Source of the DNA: an uncultured Rikenellaceae bacterium
GTDB lineage: Bacteria > Bacteroidota > Bacteroidia > Bacteroidales > UBA932
DNA length: 26,850 nt
Direction: 5' to 3'
Assembly (NCBI GenBank): GCA_937906485.1
Contig: CALCYB010000195.1
Coordinates: 1 to 26,850, forward strand
In this document: positions 1 to 8,080 of the stretch, piece after piece
Layout of the letters: every line of letters starts with the position of its first letter
Position numbering within the stretch: position 1 is the first letter of the stretch
Notes under the pieces: model-generated
What the model was told of the DNA's origin: nothing
The model's input: the letters and a program-made list of their open reading frames with translations, nothing else
The model's database searches: none
Translations under genes and position numbers: made by a program

Positions 1-1
1 G

Positions 2-136
2 TGCTGCGAACCGCTGATTTCCGGCCTGGGACATACGGGACTGGTCAGAGCCTCCTTTGCGCCATACAATACGCTGCAGGAAGCCCGGATGCTGGTACAA
101 GGTTTGCACCGGGTGCTACGGATGTTGAGGGGTTGA
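2..136 (+). CDS. sufS: Cysteine desulfurase SufS, C-terminal end (5' truncated by window)
   Basis: This is the last 44 residues of a PLP-dependent cysteine desulfurase, which removes sulfur from cysteine for Fe-S cluster assembly in the cytosol. Visible motifs are CCEPLI, then VRASFAPYNT, then a final amphipathic helix ending VLRMLRG. They match the SufS/NifS C-terminus, where the active-site loop reads HHCA-PLM and is followed by RASF..YNT. By that alignment the first visible residue (Cys, bases 2-4) is probably the catalytic cysteine. The family normally has one Cys followed by Ala or a similar residue; here a second Cys follows directly. The next gene is sufE, the partner that accepts the persulfide sulfur, which supports SufS over IscS. 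The 5' part lies outside the window. The call is firm for the family and slightly less so for the subfamily. Confidence 0.85.
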   Translation, partial: CCEPLISGLGHTGLVRASFAPYNTLQEARMLVQGLHRVLRMLRG

Positions 137-211
137 CCGCCCTTGGGCAGGAGCCGTCGGAGGGGTGACAGCCGTGATGAGTGAAATGACAAAAGAAGAA
201 AAGATACGATT

Positions 212-628
212 ATGGAAAAGTCAATACAAGTTTTGGAACAGGAAGTGGTGGAAGAGTTCGCCATGTTTCCTGAATGGATGGACAAGTACGAATACCTGAT
301 TGAAATCGGGAAAGGCCTGCCGATGATAGCAGAAGCCTGCAAGACAGAAGACAAACTGATCAAAGGCTGTCAGTCGCGCGTCTGGCTGGATTGCCGGATG
401 GAAGATGGAAAACTGCAGTTTGTGGCGGACAGTGACGCCATCATCACCAAAGGCATCATTGCTTTGTTGATCCGGGTGTACAATAACCAGACACCCGAAG
501 CAATCCTGGCTTCGGACTTTGGTTTTATTCAGCAGATCGGTCTGCAGGAAAACCTGACTCCGACCCGGGCCAGTGGGCTGGTTTCCATGATCAGCCGGAT
601 CAAGGCGTATGCTGCTGAAAACCGTTAA
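212..628 (+). CDS. sufE: SufE family sulfur acceptor protein
   Basis: This is a 138-residue cytosolic SufE protein. It accepts persulfide sulfur from SufS on a single cysteine and passes it to the SufBCD scaffold. The sequence shows the family hallmarks: an N-terminal helix with W..KYEYLIEIGK (about residues 22-34), then IKGCQSRVW with the acceptor Cys53, then a helical tail. The length equals the usual 135-145 residues. The start at 212 is preceded by a purine-rich stretch (AAGAAGAAAAG) that can serve as a ribosome site. It lies 75 bases after the sufS stop on the same strand, so the two genes are likely one operon. No separate promoter is obvious in the gap. The call rests on the CQS motif plus the sufS neighbour. 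Confidence 0.93.
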   Translation: MEKSIQVLEQEVVEEFAMFPEWMDKYEYLIEIGKGLPMIAEACKTEDKLIKGCQSRVWLDCRMEDGKLQFVADSDAIITKGIIALLIRVYNNQTPEAILASDFGFIQQIGLQENLTPTRASGLVSMISRIKAYAAENR

Positions 629-634
629 CCTTTT

Positions 635-650
635 TTCTTACCGATAAGAA
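635..650 (+). other. Small hairpin with CCGA loop between sufE and the DUF59 gene
   Basis: TTCTTA, CCGA, TAAGAA form a 6-bp perfect stem with a 4-base loop a few bases after the sufE stop. The sequence CCGATAAG occurs at 641-648 and again at 651-658, which places it directly before the DUF59 start. It has no T-tract after it, so I do not call it a terminator. It could affect mRNA stability or ribosome access; this is inference only. Confidence 0.3.
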
Positions 651-660
651 CCGATAAGTG

Positions 661-972
661 ATGGATAAAGCTACGTTAGAAAAGAATGTGGTCCGCGCGT
701 TGCGGCAGGTGTATGACCCGGAGATTCCGGTAAACATTTATGAATTGGGATTGATTTACAAGATCGATATTGACGATGAGCAACGCCTCAAGATTACCAT
801 GACGATGACGGCTCCCAATTGTCCGATGGCCGATCAGTTGGTGGACGATGTGCACGATGCCGCCTCGGATGTGCCGGGAATTACGGATGTGTCCATTGAC
901 ATTGTTTTTGATCCCCCGTGGGACCGGAGCATGATGAGTGATGAGGCTTTGCTGGAATTGGGCATGCTTTAA
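661..972 (+). CDS. MIP18/DUF59 family Fe-S assembly protein (SufT-like)
   Basis: This is a 103-residue single-domain protein of the MIP18 (DUF59) family, which includes SufT and the PaaD-related proteins that assist Fe-S cluster maturation or transfer. The sequence shows VYDPEIPVNIYELGLIY near the N-terminus, MTMTAPNCPMA with the conserved cysteine, and VFDPPWDRSMMS near the end; all three are hallmarks of the family. The ATG at 661 is directly preceded by an in-frame GTG at 658; I chose ATG. It follows sufE by 32 bases on the same strand, so it is probably part of the suf operon and works in cluster assembly. The specific client is not known from the sequence. Confidence 0.9.
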   Translation: MDKATLEKNVVRALRQVYDPEIPVNIYELGLIYKIDIDDEQRLKITMTMTAPNCPMADQLVDDVHDAASDVPGITDVSIDIVFDPPWDRSMMSDEALLELGML

Positions 973-981
973 GGGGGGCGT

Positions 982-1470
982 ATGATGGAGAAAAAACCGT
1001 TGGAAAGGGTTTACCTGTTGTTGGGTACCAACCAGGGTTGCAAAGCCCGCAACCTGTCCACTGCCATTTCTTTGCTGGTGACGGAGATGGCTCCTTATCT
1101 TTTTTCTGAAATTGATGAGTCTTCAGTACTCGAAACCGAGCCTTGGGGCTTTGAGTCCCAGGAGACTTTCTTGAACCAGGTGATTGCCTTTGATACGACC
1201 CTGTCGGCTGATCAGGTGTTGAAGGTGTGTCAATATGTGGAAAACCGGTTGGGTCGGGACCGTTCCCTTCCTGATTTCGACCAGGACGGAAACCGTATCT
1301 ATCACGACCGGATCATTGATATTGATATTCTGTTGTATGGGAAACATCAAATCAACCAACCTGATCTGATCGTGCCCCATCCGCGTCTGAAGGAGCGGGA
1401 GTTTGCCTTGCGTCCCCTCCGGGAACTGGTCCCGGAGCAGGAGTGGCCGATTATTGAAGGAATGCTTTAA
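982..1470 (+). CDS. folK: 2-amino-4-hydroxy-6-hydroxymethyldihydropteridine pyrophosphokinase (HPPK)
   Basis: This is a 162-residue HPPK, which transfers pyrophosphate from ATP to 6-hydroxymethyl-dihydropterin in folate synthesis. Motifs run in family order: YLLLGTNQG (about 11-19), LETEPWG (about 50-56), FLNQV, ENRLGRDR, then DRIIDIDILLY with the metal-binding aspartates, and VPHPRLKEREFALRPL. The length is normal for a single-domain FolK, so it is not fused to FolP. The start is supported by a G-rich site (AAGGGGGG) at 971-978, although spacing to the ATG is short. It begins 9 bases after the DUF59 gene and is probably cotranscribed with the suf genes. Its last 20 bases overlap the convergent dsbD gene tail to tail. 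Confidence 0.95.
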   Translation: MMEKKPLERVYLLLGTNQGCKARNLSTAISLLVTEMAPYLFSEIDESSVLETEPWGFESQETFLNQVIAFDTTLSADQVLKVCQYVENRLGRDRSLPDFDQDGNRIYHDRIIDIDILLYGKHQINQPDLIVPHPRLKEREFALRPLRELVPEQEWPIIEGML

Positions 1471-3331
1471 ATTCTTCCAGCGAGCTGTTTCCTACCGGGG
1501 ATTTCAAAGGTTTGCCATCGGCGTCTGTCACCACATACAAAGGTTGTGAGGCAACGCCGAAATTTTCTGTCTGGTATTTGCGTAATTTGCGTCCGAGGGT
1601 CTTGTGTTCAGGATCCGGGGTCTTGTCATCCACATAGAGGTTGGCAATGACGTAGTCGCCGGCCAGTCTATCCAGAATTTCAGGGGAGTTGAGTACGGTG
1701 GATTCCATGACTTTGCAGACGCTGCAGGTGTGGGATTTGAAGTACAGGAACACTTTTTTACCACTGGCTTTGGCTTCGGCCAAGGCTTCATCCACATTGT
1801 TGAAAGAAGGCAGGGCCCGGTAAGCATTGGTGCTGGCCGCTTGGGGGGTACCGCTTCGTGACGGGGCTGCTGTTTGCAGGTACTGGGTCGATTCGTCTTG
1901 GGGCGGAATCATGCCGGAGATGGCCTTTAACGGGGCACCCAGCAAACCGGTCATCATGTAGAGGGCAAAAACAAAGCAGAGGATCGCACCTGCCATTCTT
2001 CCCCAGCCGATGGATTCAACCGGGTTGTCGTGATGGGTGCGGATTTTCCCCAGGAAGTAGAGACCAAGCAAAGTGGCCAGGACGATCCAGACGGCCAGGA
2101 AACCGGCGCGGCTGATCAGACCCCATCCGAAATAAGCGTCCACATTGTAGATGAATTTCATGGCAAAGGCCAGCAGCACAAAGGCAAAGACTACTTTGAC
2201 TACGTTGAGCCATCCTCCGGATTTGGGCATTTTGCTCATGATGCCCGGGAAGAAGGAGAACAGGACGAAAGGCAGGGAGAAGGCCAGTCCGAATACCGCC
2301 ATGCCCAGGATGGGCTTCAGTGCGACACCATCTGTTACTGCGGCTGCCAGAATCGATCCCACAAACGGGCCGGTGCAGGAGAAAGATACGATGACCATGG
2401 CCAGAGCAACAAAGAAAGCTGCCAGGTAGCCGCCTTTGTCAGCTTGCCGGTCGGCTTTGTTGGCCAGGCTGGAGGGCAAAGTGATTTCAAAAGCACCCAG
2501 GAATGAAATGGCGAATACCAGGAACAGGACGGCAAAAATCAGGTTCGGGATCCAGTGTGTACCGAGAGCGTCGGTGGCTGCCGTGCTTTGGAACAGGGAG
2601 ACGATGAGCCCCAGAGTGGTATAGATCAAGGTGACGGAAAGACCAAAAATCAGTCCTTTGATGGGGCCGCTTTTGCGGTTGCCCTCACCCAGGAAGAAGC
2701 CCACGGTCATCGGAATCATCGGGAAGACGCAGGGGGTGATGACGCCACCCAATCCGGCAGCAAAGGCTATCAGCAGAAACATCCAGATGCTTTGGTCTTG
2801 CTGCGATTGGTCGGCCGGCTTTTCGCTGGAGGCTACTGCTGCTGTGGAAGGGGCCGTCTTCGTGGAAGCAGGGACCTGGAAGGTTACATCCTTGTCGGCC
2901 GTGAGGCATTCCTGACCGTTACAAGTCTGGTAGGACAGGGTTGCAGTGACATCAAATGCAGATTCTCTCAGCGGGCGGATGGTCTGGATGAGTACTGCCT
3001 GTCCCTCAAAAATGTCCACGTCCAGTCCGAACCCTACATCAAATTTACGGTGCGTAGCCGTTTTTTCTTTCAGATCTCCGACCAATTCATAATCAGCAGA
3101 AGGAGTAAGTTCCACACTGGCCGGCAGCGGACCATTGGGAATCGGACGGGTGCTGTACATGTACCAACCCGGATCAAGGCTGATGTTGAATACCAGATCA
3201 ACGGTTCCGTCGTTTTGGACTTTTGCAGATTGGGTAATGAAACTGGGGTCCTTTTGGGCCTGGACGGTTGCCGCAGTCAAGCAGAGGATGGTTATGAGCA
3301 GGCTCATCCGAAAAATTACGTTTTGCTTCAT
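1451..3331 (-). CDS. dsbD: DsbD-type thiol:disulfide interchange protein
   Basis: This 626-residue inner-membrane protein carries reducing power from cytosolic thioredoxin to periplasmic thiols. Numbering starts at the chosen ATG. A signal peptide ends near VQAQ. The N-terminal periplasmic domain carries Cys137 and Cys142 (TCNGQECL). A transmembrane CcdA/DsbD domain of about eight segments has ITPCVFPM (Cys201) and SFSCTGPF (Cys319). A C-terminal thioredoxin-like domain carries CSVC (536-539) and a cis-proline in SQPLY. All three redox modules are therefore present. An upstream in-frame GTG at 3358 lies inside the predicted promoter box, so I rejected it. A minus-strand -7 box at 3358-3365 gives a leader of about 23 bases. 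It is convergent with folK and divergent from glyS. Confidence 0.92.
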   Translation of the reverse strand: MKQNVIFRMSLLITILCLTAATVQAQKDPSFITQSAKVQNDGTVDLVFNISLDPGWYMYSTRPIPNGPLPASVELTPSADYELVGDLKEKTATHRKFDVGFGLDVDIFEGQAVLIQTIRPLRESAFDVTATLSYQTCNGQECLTADKDVTFQVPASTKTAPSTAAVASSEKPADQSQQDQSIWMFLLIAFAAGLGGVITPCVFPMIPMTVGFFLGEGNRKSGPIKGLIFGLSVTLIYTTLGLIVSLFQSTAATDALGTHWIPNLIFAVLFLVFAISFLGAFEITLPSSLANKADRQADKGGYLAAFFVALAMVIVSFSCTGPFVGSILAAAVTDGVALKPILGMAVFGLAFSLPFVLFSFFPGIMSKMPKSGGWLNVVKVVFAFVLLAFAMKFIYNVDAYFGWGLISRAGFLAVWIVLATLLGLYFLGKIRTHHDNPVESIGWGRMAGAILCFVFALYMMTGLLGAPLKAISGMIPPQDESTQYLQTAAPSRSGTPQAASTNAYRALPSFNNVDEALAEAKASGKKVFLYFKSHTCSVCKVMESTVLNSPEILDRLAGDYVIANLYVDDKTPDPEHKTLGRKLRKYQTENFGVASQPLYVVTDADGKPLKSPVGNSSLEEFKAFLQ

Positions 3332-3357
3332 CTGATTGGTCTTTAATCTTATGCGCA

Positions 3358-3365
3358 CAAAAATA
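3358..3365 (-). promoter_or_regulatory. Bacteroidota -7 promoter box for dsbD
   Basis: On the minus strand this reads TATTTTTG, matching the Bacteroidota TAnnTTTG -7 consensus. It lies 26 bases before the dsbD ATG. I see no clear TTTG -33 element at the expected distance, so the assignment rests on the -7 box and its position alone. Confidence 0.5.
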
Positions 3366-3388
3366 GTGAAAGTATTTAAAAATAGTGC

Positions 3389-3396
3389 TACTTTTG
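3389..3396 (+). promoter_or_regulatory. Bacteroidota -7 promoter box for glyS
   Basis: TACTTTTG fits the TAnnTTTG consensus exactly and lies 28 bases before the glyS ATG at 3425. It is divergent from the dsbD box, with an AT-rich spacer between them. No strong -33 TTTG is visible upstream. Confidence 0.6.
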
Positions 3397-3424
3397 CAAG
3401 TTAGCAACTAAATTAACAAGAACA

Positions 3425-4966
3425 ATGACACAAGAAGAACTTTTCAAGGCGTTGATTTCGCATGCCAAAGAATACGGTTTTATTTTTCCGTCCAGTGAAA
3501 TTTATGATGGATTGAGCGCTGTCTATGACTATGGACAATTGGGTGTTGAATTGAAAAACAACATCAAGAAATACTGGTGGGACGCCATGGTCCGCCTGAA
3601 CGAAAACATTGTAGGAATTGATTCGGCCATCTTCATGCATCCCCGCATCTGGGAAGCTTCCGGTCACGTTGGCGCCTTCAACGATCCGTTGATTGACAAC
3701 AAGGATTCCAAGAAACGCTACCGTGCAGATGTGCTGCTGGAAGACTACCTGGCAAAACTGGAAGAAAAAGAGAACAAGGAAGTGGAAAAAGGCCGTCGTA
3801 AATTCGGTGAAGCATTTGATGAGGCACAGTTCCGGGCAACCAATCCCAACGTGCTGCGCCAACGCAATAAAATCGAGGCCGTACGTGCCAAAATGGTTGC
3901 CGCTTTGGAAGCCAATGACCTGAAGGCTTTGCGTGAGCTGATCATTGAATGTGAGATTGCCTGCCCGATTTCCGGCACCAAGAACTGGACCGACGTACGT
4001 CAGTTCAACCTCATGTTCAGCACCCAGTTGGGTAGTGTTTCGGACGAATCCGGCACCATTTACCTGCGCCCGGAAACAGCCCAAGGTATTTTTGTGAACT
4101 TCCTGAACGTACAGAAGACCGGCCGCATGAAGATTCCTTTCGGCATCGCTCAGATCGGAAAAGCTTTTCGAAATGAGATTGTGGCCCGCCAGTTCATTTT
4201 CCGTATGCGAGAATTTGAACAAATGGAAATGCAGTTCTTTGTACGTCCCGGTGAAGAAATGAAATGGTACGAACAATGGAAGAAAACCCGTCTGGCCTGG
4301 CACAAGGCCCTGGGTCTGGGGGATGACAAGTACCGTTACCACGATCACGACAAATTGGCCCACTATGCCAATGCCGCCTGTGATATTGAATTTGATTTTC
4401 CTTTCGGTTTCAAAGAATTGGAAGGCATCCACTCCCGTACCGACTTTGACTTGGGCAATCACCAGAAATTCTCCGGCCGCAAGATCCAGTACTTCGATCC
4501 GGAAACCAACGAAAGTTATGTACCGTATGTGGTGGAAACTTCCATCGGTCTGGACCGTACCTTCCTGGCTGTGTATTCTGCCGCTTATTGCGAAGAAAAA
4601 CTGGCGGATGGAGAACAACGCGTTGTATTGCGTCTGCCGGCGGCCCTGGCTCCGGTCAAAGCGGCGGTGTTGCCTTTGGTCAAGAAAGACGGACTGCCCG
4701 AACTTGCCCGCGAAATCATGCGTGATCTCAAATTTGACTTCAACTGCCAATACGACGAAAAGGACAGTATCGGGAAACGTTACCGCCGTCAGGATGCCAT
4801 CGGTACACCTTTCTGTATTACCGTTGACCACCAAAGTCTGGAGGACCGCTGCGTAACCGTACGCCATCGTGATACCATGGAGCAAAGACGCGTCCCGATT
4901 GATGCATTGAAGTCCATGGTTGCCGAAGAAGTATCATTCCGCAAATTGTTTGAAAAAATAGCATAG
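3425..4966 (+). CDS. glyS: Glycine--tRNA ligase, homodimeric class II type
   Basis: This 513-residue enzyme charges tRNA-Gly with glycine in the cytosol. It is the archaeal/eukaryote-like homodimeric type rather than the bacterial alpha2beta2 type. The N-terminal part has FIFPSSEIYDG, DYGQLGVELKNN and MHPRIWEASGHV. Later come YLRPETAQGIFVNF (about 213-226), motif 2 in GKAFRNEI and REFEQMEMQFF (about 244-272), and motif 3 in SIGLDRTFLAVY (about 372-383). The C-terminal anticodon-binding domain starts near residue 400 and includes GKRYRRQDAIGTPF. The span from about residue 60 to 210 holds a charged helical insertion (KLEEKENKEVEKG) normal for this subtype. A promoter box at 3389-3396 drives it. 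A lipoprotein gene follows after 9 bases, so read-through is likely. Confidence 0.97.
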   Translation: MTQEELFKALISHAKEYGFIFPSSEIYDGLSAVYDYGQLGVELKNNIKKYWWDAMVRLNENIVGIDSAIFMHPRIWEASGHVGAFNDPLIDNKDSKKRYRADVLLEDYLAKLEEKENKEVEKGRRKFGEAFDEAQFRATNPNVLRQRNKIEAVRAKMVAALEANDLKALRELIIECEIACPISGTKNWTDVRQFNLMFSTQLGSVSDESGTIYLRPETAQGIFVNFLNVQKTGRMKIPFGIAQIGKAFRNEIVARQFIFRMREFEQMEMQFFVRPGEEMKWYEQWKKTRLAWHKALGLGDDKYRYHDHDKLAHYANAACDIEFDFPFGFKELEGIHSRTDFDLGNHQKFSGRKIQYFDPETNESYVPYVVETSIGLDRTFLAVYSAAYCEEKLADGEQRVVLRLPAALAPVKAAVLPLVKKDGLPELAREIMRDLKFDFNCQYDEKDSIGKRYRRQDAIGTPFCITVDHQSLEDRCVTVRHRDTMEQRRVPIDALKSMVAEEVSFRKLFEKIA

Positions 4967-4975
4967 GACGGTGCA

Positions 4976-6490
4976 ATGACAAGAAAGATTCATCAAACCC
5001 TGTTGCTGTTGCTGAGTTGTCCGTTATTTTTCTGGGCTTGTGAGCCGGAAAAAACCGAAGAGACATTGTCGGTTGAACTGACCTCGGCACAGGAACTCAA
5101 AGTGGACATGGATGGAGGGGAATTCCAGGTAGATTACCGCCTGGAAGGAGGATCGGACCACTCAATGGTAACCGCTACTGTGTCTGCTTCCTGGCTCCAA
5201 GTGACCCGACAAGAGGCCGGTCATGTTTTTGGGGTGGTGGATAAAAACACAACCGGAAAGGACAGAATGGGGGCGGTAGTGCTTTCTTGCGGTACCACCA
5301 AGGCTTCTGTCGTGGTGGCTCAGTCCGGTAGTCCGAAGCAGCCCCAGTTGACGGTTACCACTCCCAAAACGCTCAACCTGGACCGGAATCCGCAAACCGT
5401 CAAAGTAGAATATACCCTGACCAACGAAAACGGACTGGATTACCTTTATGCCCGAACGGATGCAGACTGGGTCTATGGGTTTGATGTAGATGTGGCCGGG
5501 GTCGTGGTGATGAGCATTGCTTCCAACATCACAGGAGTGAGCCGGAGCGCTGAAGTGACCATCGGTTATGGACCGGCATCGGATGTGGTGATGCTGACCC
5601 AGCAAGGTGATGGAGAAATCCGGATGCAGGCTCAAAAACTCCATGGCTACTATTATGGAGAGCAATACTCTCCCGGAAACGGCAACTATTGGTTCATTCT
5701 CTCTGACCGTGGGTTTACCCCGGAAGGCCACTCCTATCCTATGGCGACCTATTACCGGATTGATGCGTATGGACCTGTTCCGGATCACGTTCCCTCTCGG
5801 GTACCCATCCCGGAAGGGCACTATACCTTCGATGCGGAAAACAGTATGGATTCCTGGACCTTTACCGCTGAATTCAGTGGTTATTGGGTGACGGATGCCG
5901 ATAACAAGCGGGGTGAAATCCAACAGATTGATGCCGGAGAGCTCCGGGTGGAAGAGGACCGGATCACCTTGACGCTGACCATTGGCTCGGAAGAACATAC
6001 AGTAACCTATGAAGGAAGACCGGACTTGGAAGATGCTTCGGATCAAGTCAATGTCTATTCCACACTGGAAGATGACTATCAAGCAGACTTGTCGCATCAC
6101 CACATGATCTACGAATGTTACGGAGACTATTATGACTATGGATACACCAACTGGATGTTCATCATCCAGCCGGATGACCAGCAGGGCGACTGCTTCCAGT
6201 TTGACATCATTACCTCCTATACCGATGAGGCCAGTGGCTTCCTTGGGGATTATGTCAGCTCGGATTACCTGGCTGTCAACTCTTTCATTCCCGGATGGAC
6301 CGATGGACACCGGATGCTTTGCAGCTGGTTCTTCACCTATGACCAATCCGAGTTGGCTCCCTTCAGGGATGGAAAGATGTCCGTCAAAGACAATGGAGAC
6401 GGAACCATTACCGTGGATATCGATGTGTACGATGATAGAAGAAACCGAATTACCGGAACATGGACAGGGGTGCCTGCTCCTCATCAATAA
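4976..6490 (+). CDS. BACON-domain lipoprotein with duplicated C-terminal domain
   Basis: This is a 504-residue predicted lipoprotein of unknown function. A signal peptide ends in FFWAC, with lipid-attachment Cys22 followed by acidic residues (EPEKTEE), as in surface-exported Bacteroidota lipoproteins. Two BACON-like repeats follow: about 35-120 (GGEFQVDYRL ... SWLQV ... VVAQSG) and about 125-205 (KTLNLDRNPQTVKVEYTL ... DWVYG ... MLTQQG). The remainder appears to be a tandem pair of one beta-rich module. Each copy starts with an aromatic stretch (GYYYGEQ; YGDYYDYG), continues with NYWFIL or NWMFII, and ends in a strand pattern (TVTYEG; ITGTWTG). BACON domains are thought to bind carbohydrate or mucin-like ligands; a ligand here is inference. 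It starts 9 bases after glyS and is probably cotranscribed. Confidence 0.85.
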   Translation: MTRKIHQTLLLLLSCPLFFWACEPEKTEETLSVELTSAQELKVDMDGGEFQVDYRLEGGSDHSMVTATVSASWLQVTRQEAGHVFGVVDKNTTGKDRMGAVVLSCGTTKASVVVAQSGSPKQPQLTVTTPKTLNLDRNPQTVKVEYTLTNENGLDYLYARTDADWVYGFDVDVAGVVVMSIASNITGVSRSAEVTIGYGPASDVVMLTQQGDGEIRMQAQKLHGYYYGEQYSPGNGNYWFILSDRGFTPEGHSYPMATYYRIDAYGPVPDHVPSRVPIPEGHYTFDAENSMDSWTFTAEFSGYWVTDADNKRGEIQQIDAGELRVEEDRITLTLTIGSEEHTVTYEGRPDLEDASDQVNVYSTLEDDYQADLSHHHMIYECYGDYYDYGYTNWMFIIQPDDQQGDCFQFDIITSYTDEASGFLGDYVSSDYLAVNSFIPGWTDGHRMLCSWFFTYDQSELAPFRDGKMSVKDNGDGTITVDIDVYDDRRNRITGTWTGVPAPHQ

Positions 6491-6501
6491 ACTCTACAGC
6501 A

Positions 6502-7956
6502 ATGAAACAACACAATTTGCTTGCCTTGTTGGCAATGGCTTTTGCCTCTCTTTTTCTGGTGGGCTGTGATGATGAGCCCATCAAAAATGAACCCCCAGTG
6601 CCGGATCCTGTGATCCATTTTGAGGACGGATCCATTTCTGTACCCTACGAAGGTGGTGATTTCACGACGGCCTACACCATTGAAAATCCGGTGCCGGGCA
6701 ACGTGGTCATCGTGAACTGTGATGATGACTGGGTGGGAGAAATGAGTACGATTACAGCCGGCGTCATTGCCTTTACTGTGCACCCGAACTACACTGATCA
6801 GCCCCGGGAAACCGTGCTGAAGATACAGTATACGGCCATCGACCAGGAGTATGAGATCTTGATTCAGCAGGACGTTGCCGACAAGGCCCGCTTTTCCTAT
6901 GAGGTCTTGTCAAAGAGTCTCAATACGATGGAAATCGCCATTGATCCGTTGGATATGGAAACTCCATACATCTGTCGGACCTACACTGTAGAACACATCA
7001 ATGCCTTCGAACTGACTACGGATGAAGCCTTGTTTGCGTACGAGATGGAAGCCATTGCCTACGATGCACAAAACAGGGGAGAGTCCTTCCAGAATTATAT
7101 CCGGAACCTTGTCCATACCGGACCGGAAACGGTGATGCTTGAGAATCTGATTCCGGACAAGGATTACCAGGTCTATACTTACCACATTGACTTGTCTGAC
7201 TTCTCATTGGTGCGCGGCATTTATCGGGAAACCATCCGTTCCGGCAAACCGGATCCGATTGATATCGGCTTCGAGGTCTCTTATGATGTGGATGGGGCAA
7301 CCATTGTGCAGCACATTACTCCGGATAAGGAGCATGTGCCCTACTTCTGTGATTATATGAAAGTCAGTGACTTCTACTCCTATTATGGGGCAGATGCCGA
7401 TATGGTCGAAACATTCATAGGCGATTGGAATTTCAATGTTTTCGCATTGCTCTCAATGGGGTATTACGAATCGCAACTTCTTGATCAGTATGCCTATTAT
7501 GGTGAACAAACCCTTTCATACAGGGAACTGGAAGCAGAGACAGAATATGTATTCTATGTATTTGCCCTGGATCCCGGGTCTGTTTATGTCGCTTCAGAGC
7601 TCACGATGGATCGAGTGACTACCGGGTCGGCTGCTGAATCGGATATGACCATTGATATCGAGGTTGCGAACATCACAGCAACTGCTGCCGACGTATTTTG
7701 GACCGCCAGTGATCCTGACGGAAGATTTGCACGCTCGGTATTTACCAAGGCCGAATACAATGCTCTGGGAGCTACGGACGAAGAACGGTTCTCCGCATTG
7801 CTGGAATACAGCCTGATCTACTTTGAAGGGGCTACCGACATGAACCTCTCCAACCTGATACCGGGGACCACCTATGTGGCCTTTGCTTTCGGTGTAGAAG
7901 GAGAAACCCCGAATACCGGCATCTTTACCTGCGAATTCACAACACTTACTGAATAG
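6502..7956 (+). CDS. BACON-domain lipoprotein with fibronectin-III-like repeats
   Basis: This is a 484-residue predicted surface lipoprotein. The ATG at 6502 gives a clean signal peptide ending LFLVGC (Cys22) followed by DDEP, an acidic stretch typical of surface-export signals; the longer upstream reading lacks a signal sequence at its N-terminus. One BACON-like domain spans about residues 38-115 (SVPYEGGDFTTAYTIE ... DDWVGEM ... ILIQQD). After it come about three FN3-like repeats, each ending in a loop and strand of the type LIPDKDYQVYTY, LEAETEYVFYVFA or LIPGTTYVAFAFG. There is no catalytic motif that I recognise. It follows the first lipoprotein by 11 bases, and the shared BACON architecture suggests the two are partners or paralogues. 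A cell-surface binding role is inferred only from domain type. Confidence 0.85.
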   Translation: MKQHNLLALLAMAFASLFLVGCDDEPIKNEPPVPDPVIHFEDGSISVPYEGGDFTTAYTIENPVPGNVVIVNCDDDWVGEMSTITAGVIAFTVHPNYTDQPRETVLKIQYTAIDQEYEILIQQDVADKARFSYEVLSKSLNTMEIAIDPLDMETPYICRTYTVEHINAFELTTDEALFAYEMEAIAYDAQNRGESFQNYIRNLVHTGPETVMLENLIPDKDYQVYTYHIDLSDFSLVRGIYRETIRSGKPDPIDIGFEVSYDVDGATIVQHITPDKEHVPYFCDYMKVSDFYSYYGADADMVETFIGDWNFNVFALLSMGYYESQLLDQYAYYGEQTLSYRELEAETEYVFYVFALDPGSVYVASELTMDRVTTGSAAESDMTIDIEVANITATAADVFWTASDPDGRFARSVFTKAEYNALGATDEERFSALLEYSLIYFEGATDMNLSNLIPGTTYVAFAFGVEGETPNTGIFTCEFTTLTE

Positions 7957-7974
7957 ACATTGATTATTTTTTAG

Positions 7975-7982
7975 TACATTTG
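7975..7982 (+). promoter_or_regulatory. Possible -7 promoter box upstream of the small unknown gene
   Basis: TACATTTG fits the TAnnTTTG consensus and lies 18 bases after the lipoprotein stop. If used, it would give a leader of about 175 bases before the gene at 8165. No good -33 element is seen at 19-21 bases upstream, so this is tentative. Confidence 0.4.
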
Positions 7983-8080
7983 CATCCTCAACATAAGCCG
8001 TAAATTTCCGGCGACCTATCCATCTGACATATCCGACGGCTGTCAAAGGCCATTGCGGGGGCATTGTATCCCGTCCAGTC

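Noticed and set aside
177..211. Short open frame starting at 177 in the sufS-sufE gap
   Set aside because: It runs out of frame into sufE for about 40 codons, with no motif; the sufE start at 212 explains the region.
3413..4885. 490-codon open frame on the minus strand, antisense to glyS
   Set aside because: glyS on the plus strand has unmistakable class II synthetase motifs throughout; the antisense reading is low-complexity, Phe/Val-rich and lacks any family pattern.
5162..6487. 441-codon open frame antisense to the first BACON lipoprotein
   Set aside because: The plus strand has a lipobox and BACON motifs; the antisense frame has no signal and is Ile/Gly/Val/His-rich.
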